From Crossaster papposus (lineage: Eukaryota > Echinodermata > Asteroidea > Velatida > Solasteridae), in contig JBAIAA010000238.1 of the NCBI GenBank assembly GCA_037893245.1, positions 1,674,001 through 1,738,000 on the forward strand: a stretch of 64,000 nucleotides of DNA, in the 5' to 3' direction. The notes below the pieces were generated by a model. The model searched no databases. It saw nothing but the letters and a program-made list of their open reading frames with translations, and was not told where the DNA came from. The position numbers were made by a program, and so were the translations under genes. Positions 52,401 to 63,352 of this stretch are shown piece after piece (the stretch's first letter is position 1; the number at the start of each line of letters is the position of its first letter).

Positions 52401-55400
52401 GTATCTGTGGGTAGCACACCCTGATATTTCCGACTTTGCTCGCTGTGAGCCGGTCACTAACAGACGTGTTTATCTGTCACCCAGTTTGAATTCCGGAAAA
52501 GGTTAAGTTAAACATTTTGTTTTTACTTCCAGAATTTTGGACAACAAAAGCTGGTACAAAGACCTGAATGTTATAAGGTTTCTGGCTGGTGTGGGTCGAC
52601 AACTGAGAATGGGAAAGTTGCTTTCCAGGCAAAGGTAATATCAATTCTCTAACTTGATTACAATATCACCCCTTCTGGCGGTGTGAGCCCTACTTAGCAA
52701 ACTTGGGAGTGCCCTGTCCTAGTGGTCTGGAGCATTGAATTCATAATCTGTGGGTAAAGCTGCAGGTTGTGGGTTCGAGTCCGGCCTATGAATATGCAGT
52801 ATGTATTGTTTTTCACCTTGAACTTTGTCACTCTTATGAATAGTGTCCAGACACGTCTCGCCAGTTCTCAGGGAATGAGTTTTGCTGAGTTCTCCTATCA
52901 GCTATTCCAGGCCTATGACTTTTTGCATCTCTACCACGAGTATGGCTGTCTCATTCAAGTGAGTTTTTTTTTGGTCTCGCCTAAATGAAGCTCAGAAAGA
53001 GACAATGCAATAACTATTTCTGTACGTAGTTCGTCTGTCTGTATACATTGTGTCTAAAAGAATGCAAACAAAGTAGAATGCAATGCCACACTTATAATTA
53101 TTTTTACCAACATAAATAAAAAGTGACCTGCTTCAACGAAACACAGACAAAGTTGACAATTTTAGTTTTTTTAGATTTGGCTTTTTTCAAAGTCTCTAGG
53201 TTCACAGCTTTAAATCGATGTATCATTTACATATGTGACCTGGCACCACGAAATAGGTGGAAAGTCGCAAAATAACAAAATTGACATTATTACATTTCTA
53301 GAAAGAAGAAATCCTAAGCGTTCAAATGATGTATTGTGTGTTGCAGTAGCTTATTCCTAGCCGCTGCTATACTTATTTGAAATAGCTGAAGTCATGCTCC
53401 CTTGTTTTGAGAAAACGGAGAACCATGCCAACTATACTATCAATCAGTGCAATTCAGCCACCAAAAAACACACTTTAGAGTTTTAATTGACCTATAAAAT
53501 GTTGGGGTATGATAAAGAAGGGTTTTCTGTATGTAAAAACGTTAATAACTCGAAAAATGAACATTTCGGCCAGTAACTCGTTTTGGACGTGTGCGACTTT
53601 CCACTCATTTCGTGGTGCCATGTCACATTTGTACCACAACCCTATCTCCTCTGGAGAAAGGATTTAGTGATAAAACCCTGACAACTTAATTATGGGTTAA
53701 ACAGCGCTGAAATTCAGAAAAGTGTATTATTTCTATACACAATTGTTTCACAAAATCGACAAAAAGCATGTATTTGTTTTCTCCTAAAATTCAATTTTTC
53801 AAAACAATTACAGGATATCTAGTGCAATCATTTTGCTGAATGCCTACAATCATTATTTGCTTTCAAATAAGTAAGATATTTCTGAATAATTTGGTTAGTA
53901 TAATTTTTCGATATCTGCAATTGGTGTGTTCTACCTTTAACCAGTTCGCGCCGGATGACAAATATAAACGCAAAGTTTTTCCCAGATTCAAAATGATGAC
54001 GCATAAACACGCCACAAGCAAGGCCGGAAATGTCTGTCAGCAGCGAGCAAGGCCGGAAATGCGTGGGTGTGCTTCCCGGTACTATCGGCCTGAATCCGCT
54101 TCGGATCAAGTTTCGTTAAAAATAATCCCGCGCCTCGGCTCGGTGATGTTAAAATAATCCCGGCGCTAACTGGTTAAGCTCAATATTAGATTTTGGCCCT
54201 TCATCGACGTGTATTTACACTTTATACTCGCTGTATGCTCACCATGTCCTGATAGATTCTTTCGGGAAATTAATGACTTATGAAACATTGTTAAAGGGAT
54301 CGCATACGGTTTGGTAATTGGTACTCACTGTTTGTTTCAATCCTATATAGTTATAGATATACACCATAAAACTAACCTGTAAAAATTTCATTTCAAAAAG
54401 TGGTAGCGATTTTGAGATATTGCCGAAAATCTGGAGCGGTTATGTCCACGCAGGAAGAATAATCTGCATTGGAATACACAATCTGAGAAACGTCACTGCA
54501 GTAACGCTTCTCAGATTCAAATTTTTGGGGATAAAAAGTGATATCTTTTTCCATAACCGCAGTACTTCGAAGTGAAAAGTTTCTAAAAATGCATTATACT
54601 ATCCAAAGCTGCTGTACTTGCCATTAATTGTTTGAGTAATTACCAAACGTATACGATCCCTTTAAACTGCTTCCTCTTGCGTTTGTTACCAGCTAGGAGG
54701 GACAGATCAACTGGGTAACCTAATGACAGGCCATGATCTGGTTAGGAGGGTCACAGGCAAGGATGTGTATGGTAAGCGACACTTGGCAAGTTGTGGGACT
54801 TGAATAAATCTGCATGTTTAAATCACAGCACACAAGGTGCTGTGATTTCACAGGATGATTAAAGGTAGTATACACCATTTGCAGATATCGGAAATATTTA
54901 CTACCGAATTATTTAAAAAATCTTACTTATTTGATAGTAAATAATGATTCTAGGCATCTAGCAAAATGATTGCGCTAGATATCCTGTAATTATTCAGAAA
55001 AATAAAATTTTAAGAAAAATTTGCGATTGCCGGACGGCGATCGCAAAAAAACAAAGATAACATAAGAATAACTGCTTGACGTCGGTTGAAAACAAACGCT
55101 GTTTGTTGTGCTTTTCTTGGCATCTATGATTGTAAAACTTCGGACAGCTCAGTTTCACGATATTTACTATAAAATACAACCCCCAAATCTACCCATTTAT
55201 GATAATTCCAGCAATTACCAATGGTGTATCCTACCTTTAAGTCTGTTATTCACTTACAATCAATTAAGGTATTTCATAATAATTCAGTTTTTTATTTTTT
55301 TATAAAGAGCCAGTAGTGTTTAAAGGTAGGATACACCATTGGTAATTGCTTGAATTGTCAGGAATGGTTGGAATTGGACTTTTAGAGTAAATATCGTTAA

Positions 55401-58400
55401 CTGACCTGTTCAAAGTTTTACAATTATGGATGCCAAGGAAAGCAATAAAAAAGGCGTTTGTTTTTTTAACTGGCGTCAGGCAGTGGTTCTTATGTTCCTT
55501 TTTTTGTTCGCGATCGTCGTCCGGCGATTTTTTTTCTGATAAAATTTGATTTTTCGGAACCATTACGGGATATCTAGCGCAATCATTTTGCTAGATGCCT
55601 ACAATCATAATTTCCCTTCTTTTAGAAAAATTTCAAATGTTTAAACTTTTTTTAAATACTTGAAATTTGTTGCCAGGTATCACTATCCCATTAGTAACAA
55701 GTTCAACTGGAGACAAATTGGGCAAGACTGCCGGGAATGCTGTATGGATAAACGAGGACCAAACTTCACCCTTTGACCTCTACCAGGTGAGAGCGATGCA
55801 TAGAATCTCTATCAAGCTCATATATATGACCTGGCACCACAAAATGGGTGGAAAGTCGCAAAATAACAAAATTGACATTATTACATTTCTAGAAAGAAGA
55901 CGTCCTAAGCTTTCAAATGATGTATTGTGTGTTGCTGTAGCTTAATATTCCTAGCTGCCGCTATACTCTTGAAATAGCTGAATTCATGCTCCTTTGTTTT
56001 GAAAAAACTGAGTTCAAAGTCCGTGAACCGTGCCAAATATACTATCAGTCAGTGCAATTCAGCCACCAAAAAACACACTTTAGAGTTTTAAGTGAGCTAT
56101 AAAATGTTGGGGTTGATAAAGAAGGTTTTTTGTATGTAAAAATGTTAACAACTCGAAACCGAACTCCCACTTGAAAAATGTACGTTTCGGCCAATAACTC
56201 GTTTTGGACATTTCGTGGTGCCAGGTCACATATAGGGTGCGTTCGTCGAGTTTTTCCCATAATCCTGCTAACAAACAACAAACAAGACAAACAAACAAAT
56301 AAACGTAGTTAAAAACATAACCTCCTCGGTGGAGGTAATAAGATGATGGACAGGAGGGGTTTGGGTAACTTCCCTTAAAATGTGCTGCAGTGATGTCTTC
56401 CCAATTGCTGTGTCCTATAGATCTTTTGTTTGTTTTTGTTTGTGTTTTTTTTGGCAGTATTTTTTGCGACTGCCCGATGTTGACATGGAACCTTACCTCA
56501 AGCTGTTCACTTTCCTACCACTCAATGAGATTGCTGATGTTATAAGACTTCACAAGGTGATTAATAATACAAATAATAATAGTAAGAGGTTCTTATATAG
56601 CGCACGTACCTACCAAGACTGGTACTCAAAGGCGCTCTGTGAGTTTCAAAGACAGGTTGAAGTATGTACCATTATTTAGCACCTTTGTAAGAGTTTTTTA
56701 CAAGGTGCTGCGGCGCACTTTGCAGCCACTGCCAGGAACACCGGGGCAAACCCCTCCTCTTAGCGATAATTGTTACTGGGTTCTTTTACGTGCATTACAT
56801 GACACGCGATACCTACAACTTTACGTCCCATCCGACGGATGAAGCAATAGTGGTTAAGTGCCTTGCTTAACCAGTTCGCGCCGGATGACGTATATAAATT
56901 TCCCAAAATTCAAAACGGATGACGCATAAACACGCCAAGTTCAAGTTCGGAAATGTATGTCAGCAGCGCGGAAGGCCGGAAATGCGTGGGTGTGCTTCCC
57001 GGCACTATCAGCCTGAACACGCTTCGGATTGAGTTTCGTTAAAAATAATCCCGCCCGTCGGCTCGGCGTTGTTAAAATAATCCCGGCGCGAACTGGTTAA
57101 GGACACACCGGGATTGTCCAGCAGGCATGCTTATATGGGAGAGGAGGGGATATCTATGAAGGGAAGGGGAAGGGGGAGGGGGCCTAGGAGAGCTGTGGTC
57201 TACTCAAGTGTCTCTAGATGTTGACATTCTCCAGAAATGCTTTCAAACTAAAATTAAATTGTAAGGTGTTCTGGCAAAATGAGACGGAACTGGGTACAGC
57301 TCGGAATGAAGAAACATGCAAAATAGTCGCAAATGCGACACAATTCTGCTCAGAACTTTTCAACCGATTATGTCAGTTAAGACAAGATGTCCTATTCGAA
57401 GGTCATGGCAGGGTCTACGGCGTACGTTAGAGTGCATCGGCAGTATACCGCGATTAGGATGTCTTGCAACAAAGACCGGTGTTCAAACAGGGCTTTGTTT
57501 TTGCCTATATTCAAAAGATTCTGCTATGATAGTTGATATCTTTATTATCTGTTTATTGAGACAGTTAAATGCACGTTTGGGAAATAATATCACTAAACTT
57601 TCACTCCAACAGAAAACGCCTAAGAATCGCAAGGCCCAAGCAAAACTAGCCGAGCAAGTTTTACTTCTTGTGCACGGAGGTAAACTATTTCATTGAAGTA
57701 TTCAGCTCAATTTTGGTGACCTGTCATCTGCATATTTTAACCAGTTCGCGCCGGGATTATTTTAACATCAATAAAACGTGACACAGCTGGTTTTAAACAC
57801 CCTACCAATGTCGCATTAAAAGTTGGACTCCAATAAAGTCTGGTGCATGACCCTTTCATAAGTTGCAAAGTCACACGGCTTGCGCAATACCACAATGTTA
57901 ATAGTCCTAATTCACTCTGCAACACACATCAGACCATATCGAGCCGCAAGTTTTTTTAATTTTTAACCCAGAAAGCCAAAGTGCGACTCTATGCTCATTT
58001 TGTGCTGCCAGGTAAAATATGTTCAACACGGCAGCGAAATTCTAGTAAAGGCTACATGTAGGTCACACCGTCACAATTTTAACGACGATAGCCCACGATT
58101 CAACAAAATCTGGGCGATTTGTAGCGGCATCTCGGTGAATCCTGACGAATCGTGATGAGTTGTTATGAATCTTGGCTTGTCGGCAAACTCTCCCGACACT
58201 TCAAAACTGTCGTCTTTTCAAACCATAGGGCAGCACAGTGCGATCGTAACTCAATCGCGCACAGTCGTAGGGCCATTTTGTAGGCATTCGTGGCCTTTCC
58301 GAATATTCAATGGCTTTCCAACTGTTCTACAATGTTATAGTTATGGTAATCTTAGGGTAATCAGTTGTAATTGTAGAGTGGTCCTGAGTCGCTATCATAC

Positions 58401-61400
58401 TTGAACCGCGATGCTTCGTAATAGTAGCATGTTGTGATGAATCGGCTTCAAAATCGTACAGACGTCGTTGATATACGAACAGAGTTAGTCGATACTTGTA
58501 GTGTCGCTGTAGATGGACCGTGACTATTTGTTGGAGGGTGCGACGAGGCACTTTTCTCCTGATTCACCCCGATTAAAACAGAGTTAGTCGATACTCGTAG
58601 TGTCGCTGTAGATGGACCATGACTATTTGTTGGAGGGTGCGACGTGGCACTTTTCTCCTGATTCACCCCGATTAAAACTTCCTTAACCAATCAGAGGCTG
58701 TGGTTGCAAAAAACATGACAGTGGGACCTAATCTTCGGGCAGTTAAAAATCTTTTGCAGGATAGCTTGTCCTTTCAGACAGGGTTGTAGTCGAGTCCCTG
58801 CAAGTCCGTTCACAAGTCCTTTCGTGAAGCCAGTCACAAGTCCTTTCATAAAGGCACTCACAAGTAACTGGATGAACAATGACAAAGAAATGCTTTTGTC
58901 AAAGCTGATTTGAATAGCTTGTGATTTGAATTGGAACTGAAGGACTTGTGATGGACTTGCAGGGACTTGTGATGGACTTGCAGGGACTTGTGATGGAATA
59001 GACTACATCCCTGCTTTCAGAACCACCTTGCCCTGGAAGTTGACTTTTGGTTTTGACTTTGAATCTTTGGCAGAGAAGGGTCTTGATAAAGCATTGAGAC
59101 AGACGGAGGCCCTGTACCACACTAGCCCAGCAAGTCTAGAGCAGCTGAATGATGCAGAGATTACGGAACTCTTCCAAGGAGCGACAGTTACCAGACTCCT
59201 GCTGGAACCGGGCTTCAGCATAGCACAGATGCTGGATAGGGTAGAGTGTCTACCACCGGGAAGTAAGTCTGGCCACGATGATTATTGCCTTTTATTTCTT
59301 GATTATTTACCTAAACAGTTCTGAATCCTCCATTTTGTAACCCTAACCCCCTAGGCCTTACTTTGGGCTAAAGAACTGTGTACTACAGAATACTCTTTAG
59401 TATTTTGTAGCACTGGGTCTCTCCGTGACTGATGATTGGGTGTGTACTGACAGAGTACAGATACTGCCAACTACAAAATACTAATAGTGGCAATACAGGT
59501 CAGTAATACTTACCTGGCAAAAAATGCAGTAGTCCAGCCTTGACCCATTGCTGTGTCCAGAGTGACAATTTTTGCTGTAGAGTTTAGAACACCCTACACA
59601 GCATACATGGGCCATGCACACTCAGCAAACAGAGGGACCCAATGCTAAAAAGTACTACGAGTGCAATTAGGGGTGAAGTATCAAATACTAAAAATTACTA
59701 CAGGCATTGCACACAAGTCAGTGAGAGTACTGCATACTACTTTTTACTACTAGTAGTAAAAAGTAGCATTAGGTAGGGTTAGGGTTAATAAGGGAATAAA
59801 AATGTTGTAGGCCAGTTTTAAACAAGTACCGTAATTTCCTGCGGTAAAGACGCGGCTTATCTGACTTTCTAGACCACAAAAACATCGCCGCGCCTTATCT
59901 TTCAGTGCGCCGTATATGATGTCGCTTGAGTTCAAAGTGATGGTCTTTGTGTGAGGAATTCTTTGAACACCGCAATCTTTTTCAATAATGCGGTCAACCA
60001 ATTAGCCCAACTCTCCGGACATTGTGACCGTGTTTCCATTAACAATGCCGCGATGTGTTGATCCCCCTACGACCGTACATGTATGTGATTTAGCACTCGG
60101 CAGCGTGCGTAGTCTTGTTTGCAAGATGTTTTTCACGATGCGGGGCGCCCTCTAACGTACGCCGTAGACCACGCGTGAATTACCGCATCGGCGGCCTACG
60201 CGCGCTGCATATACCGCGATTAAGATCGTCTTGCAAACAAGACTACAGCGTGCGCTGCATGACGCGTACAACAGCGATAAAAAGCTGGCCCGTACTATGT
60301 GGCCTTTTTCTAAACGTTTTTTCGTCTACGTTCCGGCTTCATGCAATTCACCATCTGAACTACACAGCGCGGAGCATTCACAACGACTGGAAAAAAGACT
60401 AGGGGGTGTCGCAATTAGGGATACCATGCACGCGATCGCTGCATGTGATGTACATGTGCATGCAGTTTATACTGCAGTGATACATGATATGTATCGGCAA
60501 ATCTCGTGCGATATTGTGACTACTGGTTTGAAGTTTTCATACATTGTTTGCGTGCCAGATAAACTCAAGTACTCAGCAAATTCTTGCTTGGAATAGTTGG
60601 ATCCTTCTAAGGCAACAAAATGACCCCTTTGTGGCGATGTACCTACACCGGGTGGCGCCTGGTGTTCTTCTGGGTGCGTTCAAGCATACGCCTTATTCGG
60701 CAGTGCGCTTTATCTGTTGACGTTTGAAATTTTTTTGGGTGATTTTAGGGACCTGCGCCTTAACCGCCGTGCGGCTTTACCGCAGGAAATTACGGTATGT
60801 TTAACCAATTTGTGCCTACATTATTTCGACATTGACCGGGCCAAGGCGCACGATTGTTTTTCACAAACCTGAATGCAATCCGCCCCTGGTCCGGTATAAT
60901 TCAAAATAAACCCTGCATAAACTGGTTAAAACAACGGAAAGTATTAGCAAATTTCAATTCCTTGAACCCATACGCAATCACAGGATAAATGAGAATAGTA
61001 AAATTAACATGAATTATGTATTTTGTATATGAATTGAAAAACATGGACTAATTAAAGGTAGGATATACCATTGGTAATTTGTTGAATTATAAGAAATGGG
61101 TGGATTTGGGGGTTGTATTTCATAGTAAATATCGTTTAACTGACCTGTCCGAAGTTTTACATTCATGGTTGCTGAGAAAAGCAAGAAAAACGACGTTCGT
61201 ATTCAACCGGAGTCCGGCAGTTTTTCTTGTGTTATACTTGGTTTTTTCGCGATATTGGTTTATACAAATTTAATTTTTTCAGAACAATTACAGGATATCT
61301 AGGTCAATCATTTTGCTGGATGCCTACAATCAATATTTACTTTAAAATAAGTAAAAAAATTCTTAATAATTCGGTAGTATATTTTTGTATCTGCAAATGG

Positions 61401-63352
61401 TGTAGCCCACCTTTAAATTTATTTATTACTAAACATTTTTGCTTGTCAATTTCTGTTTAAACTAAAGCACAGGAATACAAAATCCTTTACCTGAAAAAAA
61501 ATAAAAGCCAGTTTGTGCCATTGTGCTGCTTTTAATTTCTCGACAGACAAAGGTGACTTGATTTTGAGTGCTGGTGGGGTTTCTATCAACAATCAACAAG
61601 TCACCGATGCATCTCAGGTTCTGATCAGAGGGGAACATATACTTGAAAATGGTCTTACTCTGATACGAGTCGGTAAGTTGGAAGTTATTTGTGACCTGTC
61701 ACCACAATATATATACATGTATATACACATATATATATATTTTTTTTATTTTTTTTTATTTTTATTTTTTTCATATTTTTATTAAATAATTTTATTATTT
61801 ATTATTCCCTTTATATCTAATCTATTTATCCTTAAATGTATTATCCAATTAGTTTGGAGAGCCCCTCGACAGAAACTTGTTTCTTTTGGGTAATCCTGCG
61901 GGAGCTATTTGGGTATTGTCTTCTGTTATGTTTTTTGTTATGTTTCTTGATCAGTGTTTGTTATTTGTAATTGTTCTCTAATTCAGTAATTTTGTATATC
62001 CCGAAAAATGAAATAAAGATAAAGATAAAGTAAAGTCGAGAAAATAAAAAATTGAGATATTGCTATTTTTAAATTCTTAAGAAAGAGAGCTTTCCAATGG
62101 TACATAACACCTCGGGGTTTTGCGATAAATACATTTTACAGCGCTCTATGAATTCATGGATTTCACAAAACGTAAGAAAACTTACTTAATAAACATCTTG
62201 CCAAAGATTGCAAAACAGTAAGGTTCGGTTGAGCATAGCAACGACTATGTTCAAATCATTATTTCTTCTTAAAACTTTTCACACATACGAACTATTGTAT
62301 AAACAACAAAATATCAAAATAGTTACGAGGACCTAATTTGCATATTTAATTAACGTGTTAATTAGACCACTAATGGGCTTTTATCCAAACACTAACTACG
62401 CAAACACTACACAAAATCGTGTCATTTAAGAGGTTTGCGATCATCTGATCACCCCCCAAATATAAAAATATGTAGAGGACTTGGGCTTTCTAAATTGACA
62501 ACCCCTTCATATTTTGACTTTGGATGGCCATATCTCCAAATCACATTGTGCGACTTTACTCTCATATTGTGGTGACAGGTCACATTTGACACCATATTGC
62601 TTTATTATGTGCGTTTGAATGCATTTTGGGGGTTGTTTTTGCCCACAAACATCGACGTTATGTAAAATTTTCAGTAGGGGCCCTCATTTAAATTTTATTG
62701 TATAATAGAAAACTATCTTAGTTTCTTAGTTCTTTTGCATGTGATAGAGTAGAAGACATATTAAGGAATTTTGGTTTCTGTTGCAATTTGTTCAGGGTTA
62801 TGGCACATAATGTCTGTACTTTGAAGTTTGCAATATGAGCTGCACATCACCACGAACCTGGTCATCTTGAAGAATGTCTTGAAACTCCATCATTTGAAGT
62901 AGAATAGTGACTTATACTTTCAGAGAAAGATGGTCTCAAAAACTGCACCTTTAATGTGACATCACATGACAACCGGTGACCTCATCGCGAAGACTTTCTT
63001 AATGGGCCATCTGTGGGTGAGGGTCCAAGTGTGTGCCAAGTCTGAAGTCGATCGGATTCACCGAAGTGTCCAAATGTATTGTCAGAATGAAAAAGTGTAC
63101 AAATCCTATGGGAAAAAATTTCTCGGAACGAAAGGGCCTCAACAAACGGTGCTTCAAAAAAACAAGATATCTTTGTATAATTTTTCTTCTAGAAAGATTT
63201 TCCATCCATTGGTATAGGCAGTTTTTGGTCTTAAGTTAGGGCTTGTTCATTTTTGTGGGCCACTCTGTATATTTATTGATAATCACATTTGATGTTTCTT
63301 TTATTTATTTGTTTCAGGGAAGAAGAATTACTACATAGTGAAGTGGGTATGA
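49408..63352 (+). CDS. YARS2: Mitochondrial tyrosyl-tRNA synthetase, complete
   Basis: Twelve exons: 49408-49565, 50026-50170, 51245-51420, 52533-52634, 52844-52958, 54693-54771, 55677-55786, 56458-56556, 57613-57679, 59074-59262, 61547-61672 and 63318-63352. All junctions keep phase with GT/AG borders; 1,401 bases give 466 residues plus TGA (human about 477). The enzyme charges mitochondrial tRNA-Tyr with tyrosine in the matrix. The N terminus is arginine-rich without acidic residues, as in a mitochondrial presequence. The class I signatures are HIGN (78-81, after [11 protein letters not shown]) and KLGKT (272-276). LGGTDQLGN in exon 6 and the C-terminal S4-like segment [13 protein letters not shown] in exon 11 are also clear; it ends [10 protein letters not shown]. 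An in-frame TGA lies three codons before the ATG, supporting this start. Confidence 0.96.
49694..49957. mobile_element. MITE, TATGTGACCAAGCATCCACG termini
   Basis: TATGTGACCAAGCATCCACG and CGTGGACGATCACATA are inverted; GGCTGTAAAGT is mirrored by ACTTTACAGCC. In YARS2 intron 1. Confidence 0.8.
50219..50424. mobile_element. Half MITE, GGTAGGATACACC family
   Basis: Left half only (AAAGGTAGGATACACCATT to the CAACCGGCGTCGGGCAG block), ending where the TTAA MITE begins. In YARS2 intron 2. Confidence 0.75.
50425..50666. mobile_element. TTAA-ended MITE, YARS2 intron 2, copy 1
   Basis: TTAACCAGTTTGTGCCGG to CCGGCGCGAACTGGTTAA. Confidence 0.92.
50921..51165. mobile_element. TTAA-family MITE, YARS2 intron 2, copy 2, opposite orientation
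   Basis: TTTACCCAGTTCGCGCCGG to CCGGCGCGAACGGGTTAA. With the previous copy it forms an inverted pair about 250 bases apart. A SINE-like phrase (51,167-51,235) separates it from exon 3. Confidence 0.9.
51435..51795. repeat. 17-bp degenerate minisatellite, YARS2 intron 3
   Basis: Units such as GGCCACCTGTCCATTCC repeat with substitutions (TTGACCACCTTTCCATT variants). It begins about 15 bases after the exon 3 donor and grades into the 22-bp array. Confidence 0.88.
51800..52290. repeat. 22-bp minisatellite, about 22 copies
   Basis: Unit CCGTTTTGTTGTGTGGCCACAC (20 of its 22 bases: CGTTTTGTTGTGTGGCCACA). The first block of about ten units carries CGTTTTG, the second about ten CGTCTTG, with one CATCTTG. 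All frames on both strands stay open, producing long Cys/His/Val/Pro or Thr/Gln peptides without coding meaning. Confidence 0.95.
52325..52505. mobile_element. Diverged relative of the TTAA MITE
   Basis: TTGACATTGACCAGGCCCAGG, GAACTTCGATCCGAGACTGG and GGTAGCACACCCTGATATTT also occur at 46,440-46,560; partly at 60,799-60,930. Subfamily distinct from the main one. Confidence 0.55.
52705..52795 (+). repeat. tRNA-derived SINE fragment
   Basis: CCTAGTGGTCTGGAGCATTG and GTTGTGGGTTCGAGTCCGG (A/B-box-like), same family as 40,080-40,200. In YARS2 intron 4, directly upstream of exon 5. Confidence 0.55.
53231..53629. mobile_element. MITE, TGTGACCTGGCACCACGAAA termini
   Basis: TGTGACCTGGCACCACGAAA to TTTCGTGGTGCCATGTCACA, with AGGTGGAAAGTCGC mirrored. 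Closely related to 55,823-56,234. Confidence 0.9.
53937..54177. mobile_element. TTAA-ended MITE, YARS2 intron 5
   Basis: TTAACCAGTTCGCGCCGG to CCGGCGCTAACTGGTTAA. It starts exactly at the TTAA right tip of a GGTAGG-family remnant (53,790-53,940). Confidence 0.92.
54291..54665. mobile_element. MITE, TTAAAGGGATCG family, intact copy
   Basis: TTAAAGGGATCGCATACGG to CGTATACGATCCCTTTAA. It ends 27 bases before YARS2 exon 6. Confidence 0.9.
54859..55240. mobile_element. MITE, GGTAGGATACACC family, intact copy
   Basis: TTAAAGGTAGTATACACCAT to ATGGTGTATCCTACCTTTAA, with the CCGGACGGCGATCG palindrome inside. YARS2 intron 6. Confidence 0.92.
55319..55622. mobile_element. MITE, GGTAGGATACACC family, right-truncated
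   Basis: TTTAAAGGTAGGATACACC start, then the family interior in the opposite orientation to 54,859-55,240; right tip missing. Confidence 0.8.
55823..56234. mobile_element. MITE, TGACCTGGCACCACAAAATG termini
   Basis: TATGACCTGGCACCACAAAA to TTTCGTGGTGCCAGGTCACATA. Interior nearly the same as 53,231-53,629. YARS2 intron 7. Confidence 0.9.
56560..57115 (+). mobile_element. SINE/LINE-tail copy split by a TTAA MITE
   Basis: AATAATACAAATAATAATAG, TATATAGCGCACGTACC, CACTGCCAGGAACACCGGGG, TTTTACGTGCATTACATG, TTTACGTCCCATCCGACGG, GTGCCTTGC then, after the MITE, GGACACACCGGG. Same family as 9,486-9,782. It begins immediately after YARS2 exon 8. Confidence 0.8.
56867..57100. mobile_element. TTAA-ended MITE inserted in a SINE
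   Basis: CTTGCTTAACCAGTTCGCG to CGCGAACTGGTTAAGGACAC, against the unfilled CTTGCTTAAGGACAC at 9,695-9,710. The element therefore added itself plus one TTAA. Confidence 0.95.
57305..57475. repeat. Dispersed repeat shared with 12.1 kb
   Basis: GCGACACAATTCTGCTC, GATTATGTCAGT, GATGTCCTATTCGA, then GTCTACGGCGTACGTTAGAG and ATACCGCGATTA, also seen at 60.15-60.23 kb. Confidence 0.65.
57738..57772. repeat. TTAA MITE left-end remnant
   Basis: TTTTAACCAGTTCGCGCCGG followed by GATTATTTTAACATCA, then unrelated sequence. Confidence 0.7.
57773..58479. other. YARS2 intron 9, unassigned
   Basis: Scattered GATTCGTGATG/CATCACGATTC-like motifs, and a decayed right tip of a GTGACCTG MITE near 57,990 (ATGCTCATTTTGTG). 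Confidence 0.35.
58480..58677. repeat. 99-bp tandem duplication
   Basis: Two copies (GAGTTAGTCGATAC at 58,482 and 58,581) differing at only a few bases. Confidence 0.92.
58775..59020. mobile_element. Element with CAAGTCC direct repeats, inverted ends
   Basis: CAGGGTTGTAGTCGAGTCCC at left, mirrored by TAGACTACATCCCTG at right. Inside, ACTTGTGATGGACTTGCAGG is repeated on the right and CACAAGTCCTTTC on the left. It ends about 55 bases before YARS2 exon 10. Confidence 0.75.
59338..59789. mobile_element. Element with GTAACCCTAACCCC termini, copy 2
   Basis: Near-identical to 42,609-43,050 with the same telomere-like tips and AGTACT-rich interior. YARS2 intron 10. Confidence 0.85.
59828..60796. 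mobile_element. About 970-bp element, ACCGTAATTTCCTGCGGTAA termini
   Basis: ACCGTAATTTCCTGCGGTAA is mirrored by TTACCGCAGGAAATTACGGT. A second palindrome is nested inside (60,111-60,244). No transposase frame seen. Confidence 0.88.
60111..60244. mobile_element. Nested palindrome, AGTCTTGTTTGCAAGA arms
   Basis: AGTCTTGTTTGCAAGA and TCTTGCAAACAAGACT with complementary CGCGGTAT/ATGCGG segments inside; CpG-rich. Confidence 0.8.
60799..60930. mobile_element. Truncated relative of the TTAA MITE
   Basis: TTTAACCAATTTGTGCC, CATTGACCGGGCCAAGGCGC and CATAAACTGGTTAAAA; interior shortened. Confidence 0.6.
61052..61416. mobile_element. MITE, GGTAGGATACACC family
   Basis: TTAAAGGTAGGATATACCAT to AAATGGTGTAGCCCACCTTTAA, in YARS2 intron 10 near exon 11. 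Confidence 0.88.
61689..62587. mobile_element. MITE, TTTGTGACCTGTCACCACAA termini, with internal insert
   Basis: TTTGTGACCTGTCACCACAA to TTGTGGTGACAGGTCACA. The right half matches 44,697-45,297 in inverted orientation. The left part is replaced by TA/T-rich sequence and a block (61,850-62,040) ending AATAAAGATAAAGATAAAG, like a LINE 3' tail. Confidence 0.8.
62640..63280. other. Possible mariner-like relic, YARS2 intron 11
   Basis: Ends with TTTTTGTGGGCCACTCTGTAT, a phrase resembling mariner-type tips; no matching left tip or transposase found. Confidence 0.3.

Noticed and set aside
51529..52506. Overlapping frames of 200-280 codons on both strands (Cys/His/Val-rich or Thr/Gln-rich)
   Set aside because: They are translations of the 17- and 22-bp minisatellites, open in several frames at once, inside a YARS2 intron.
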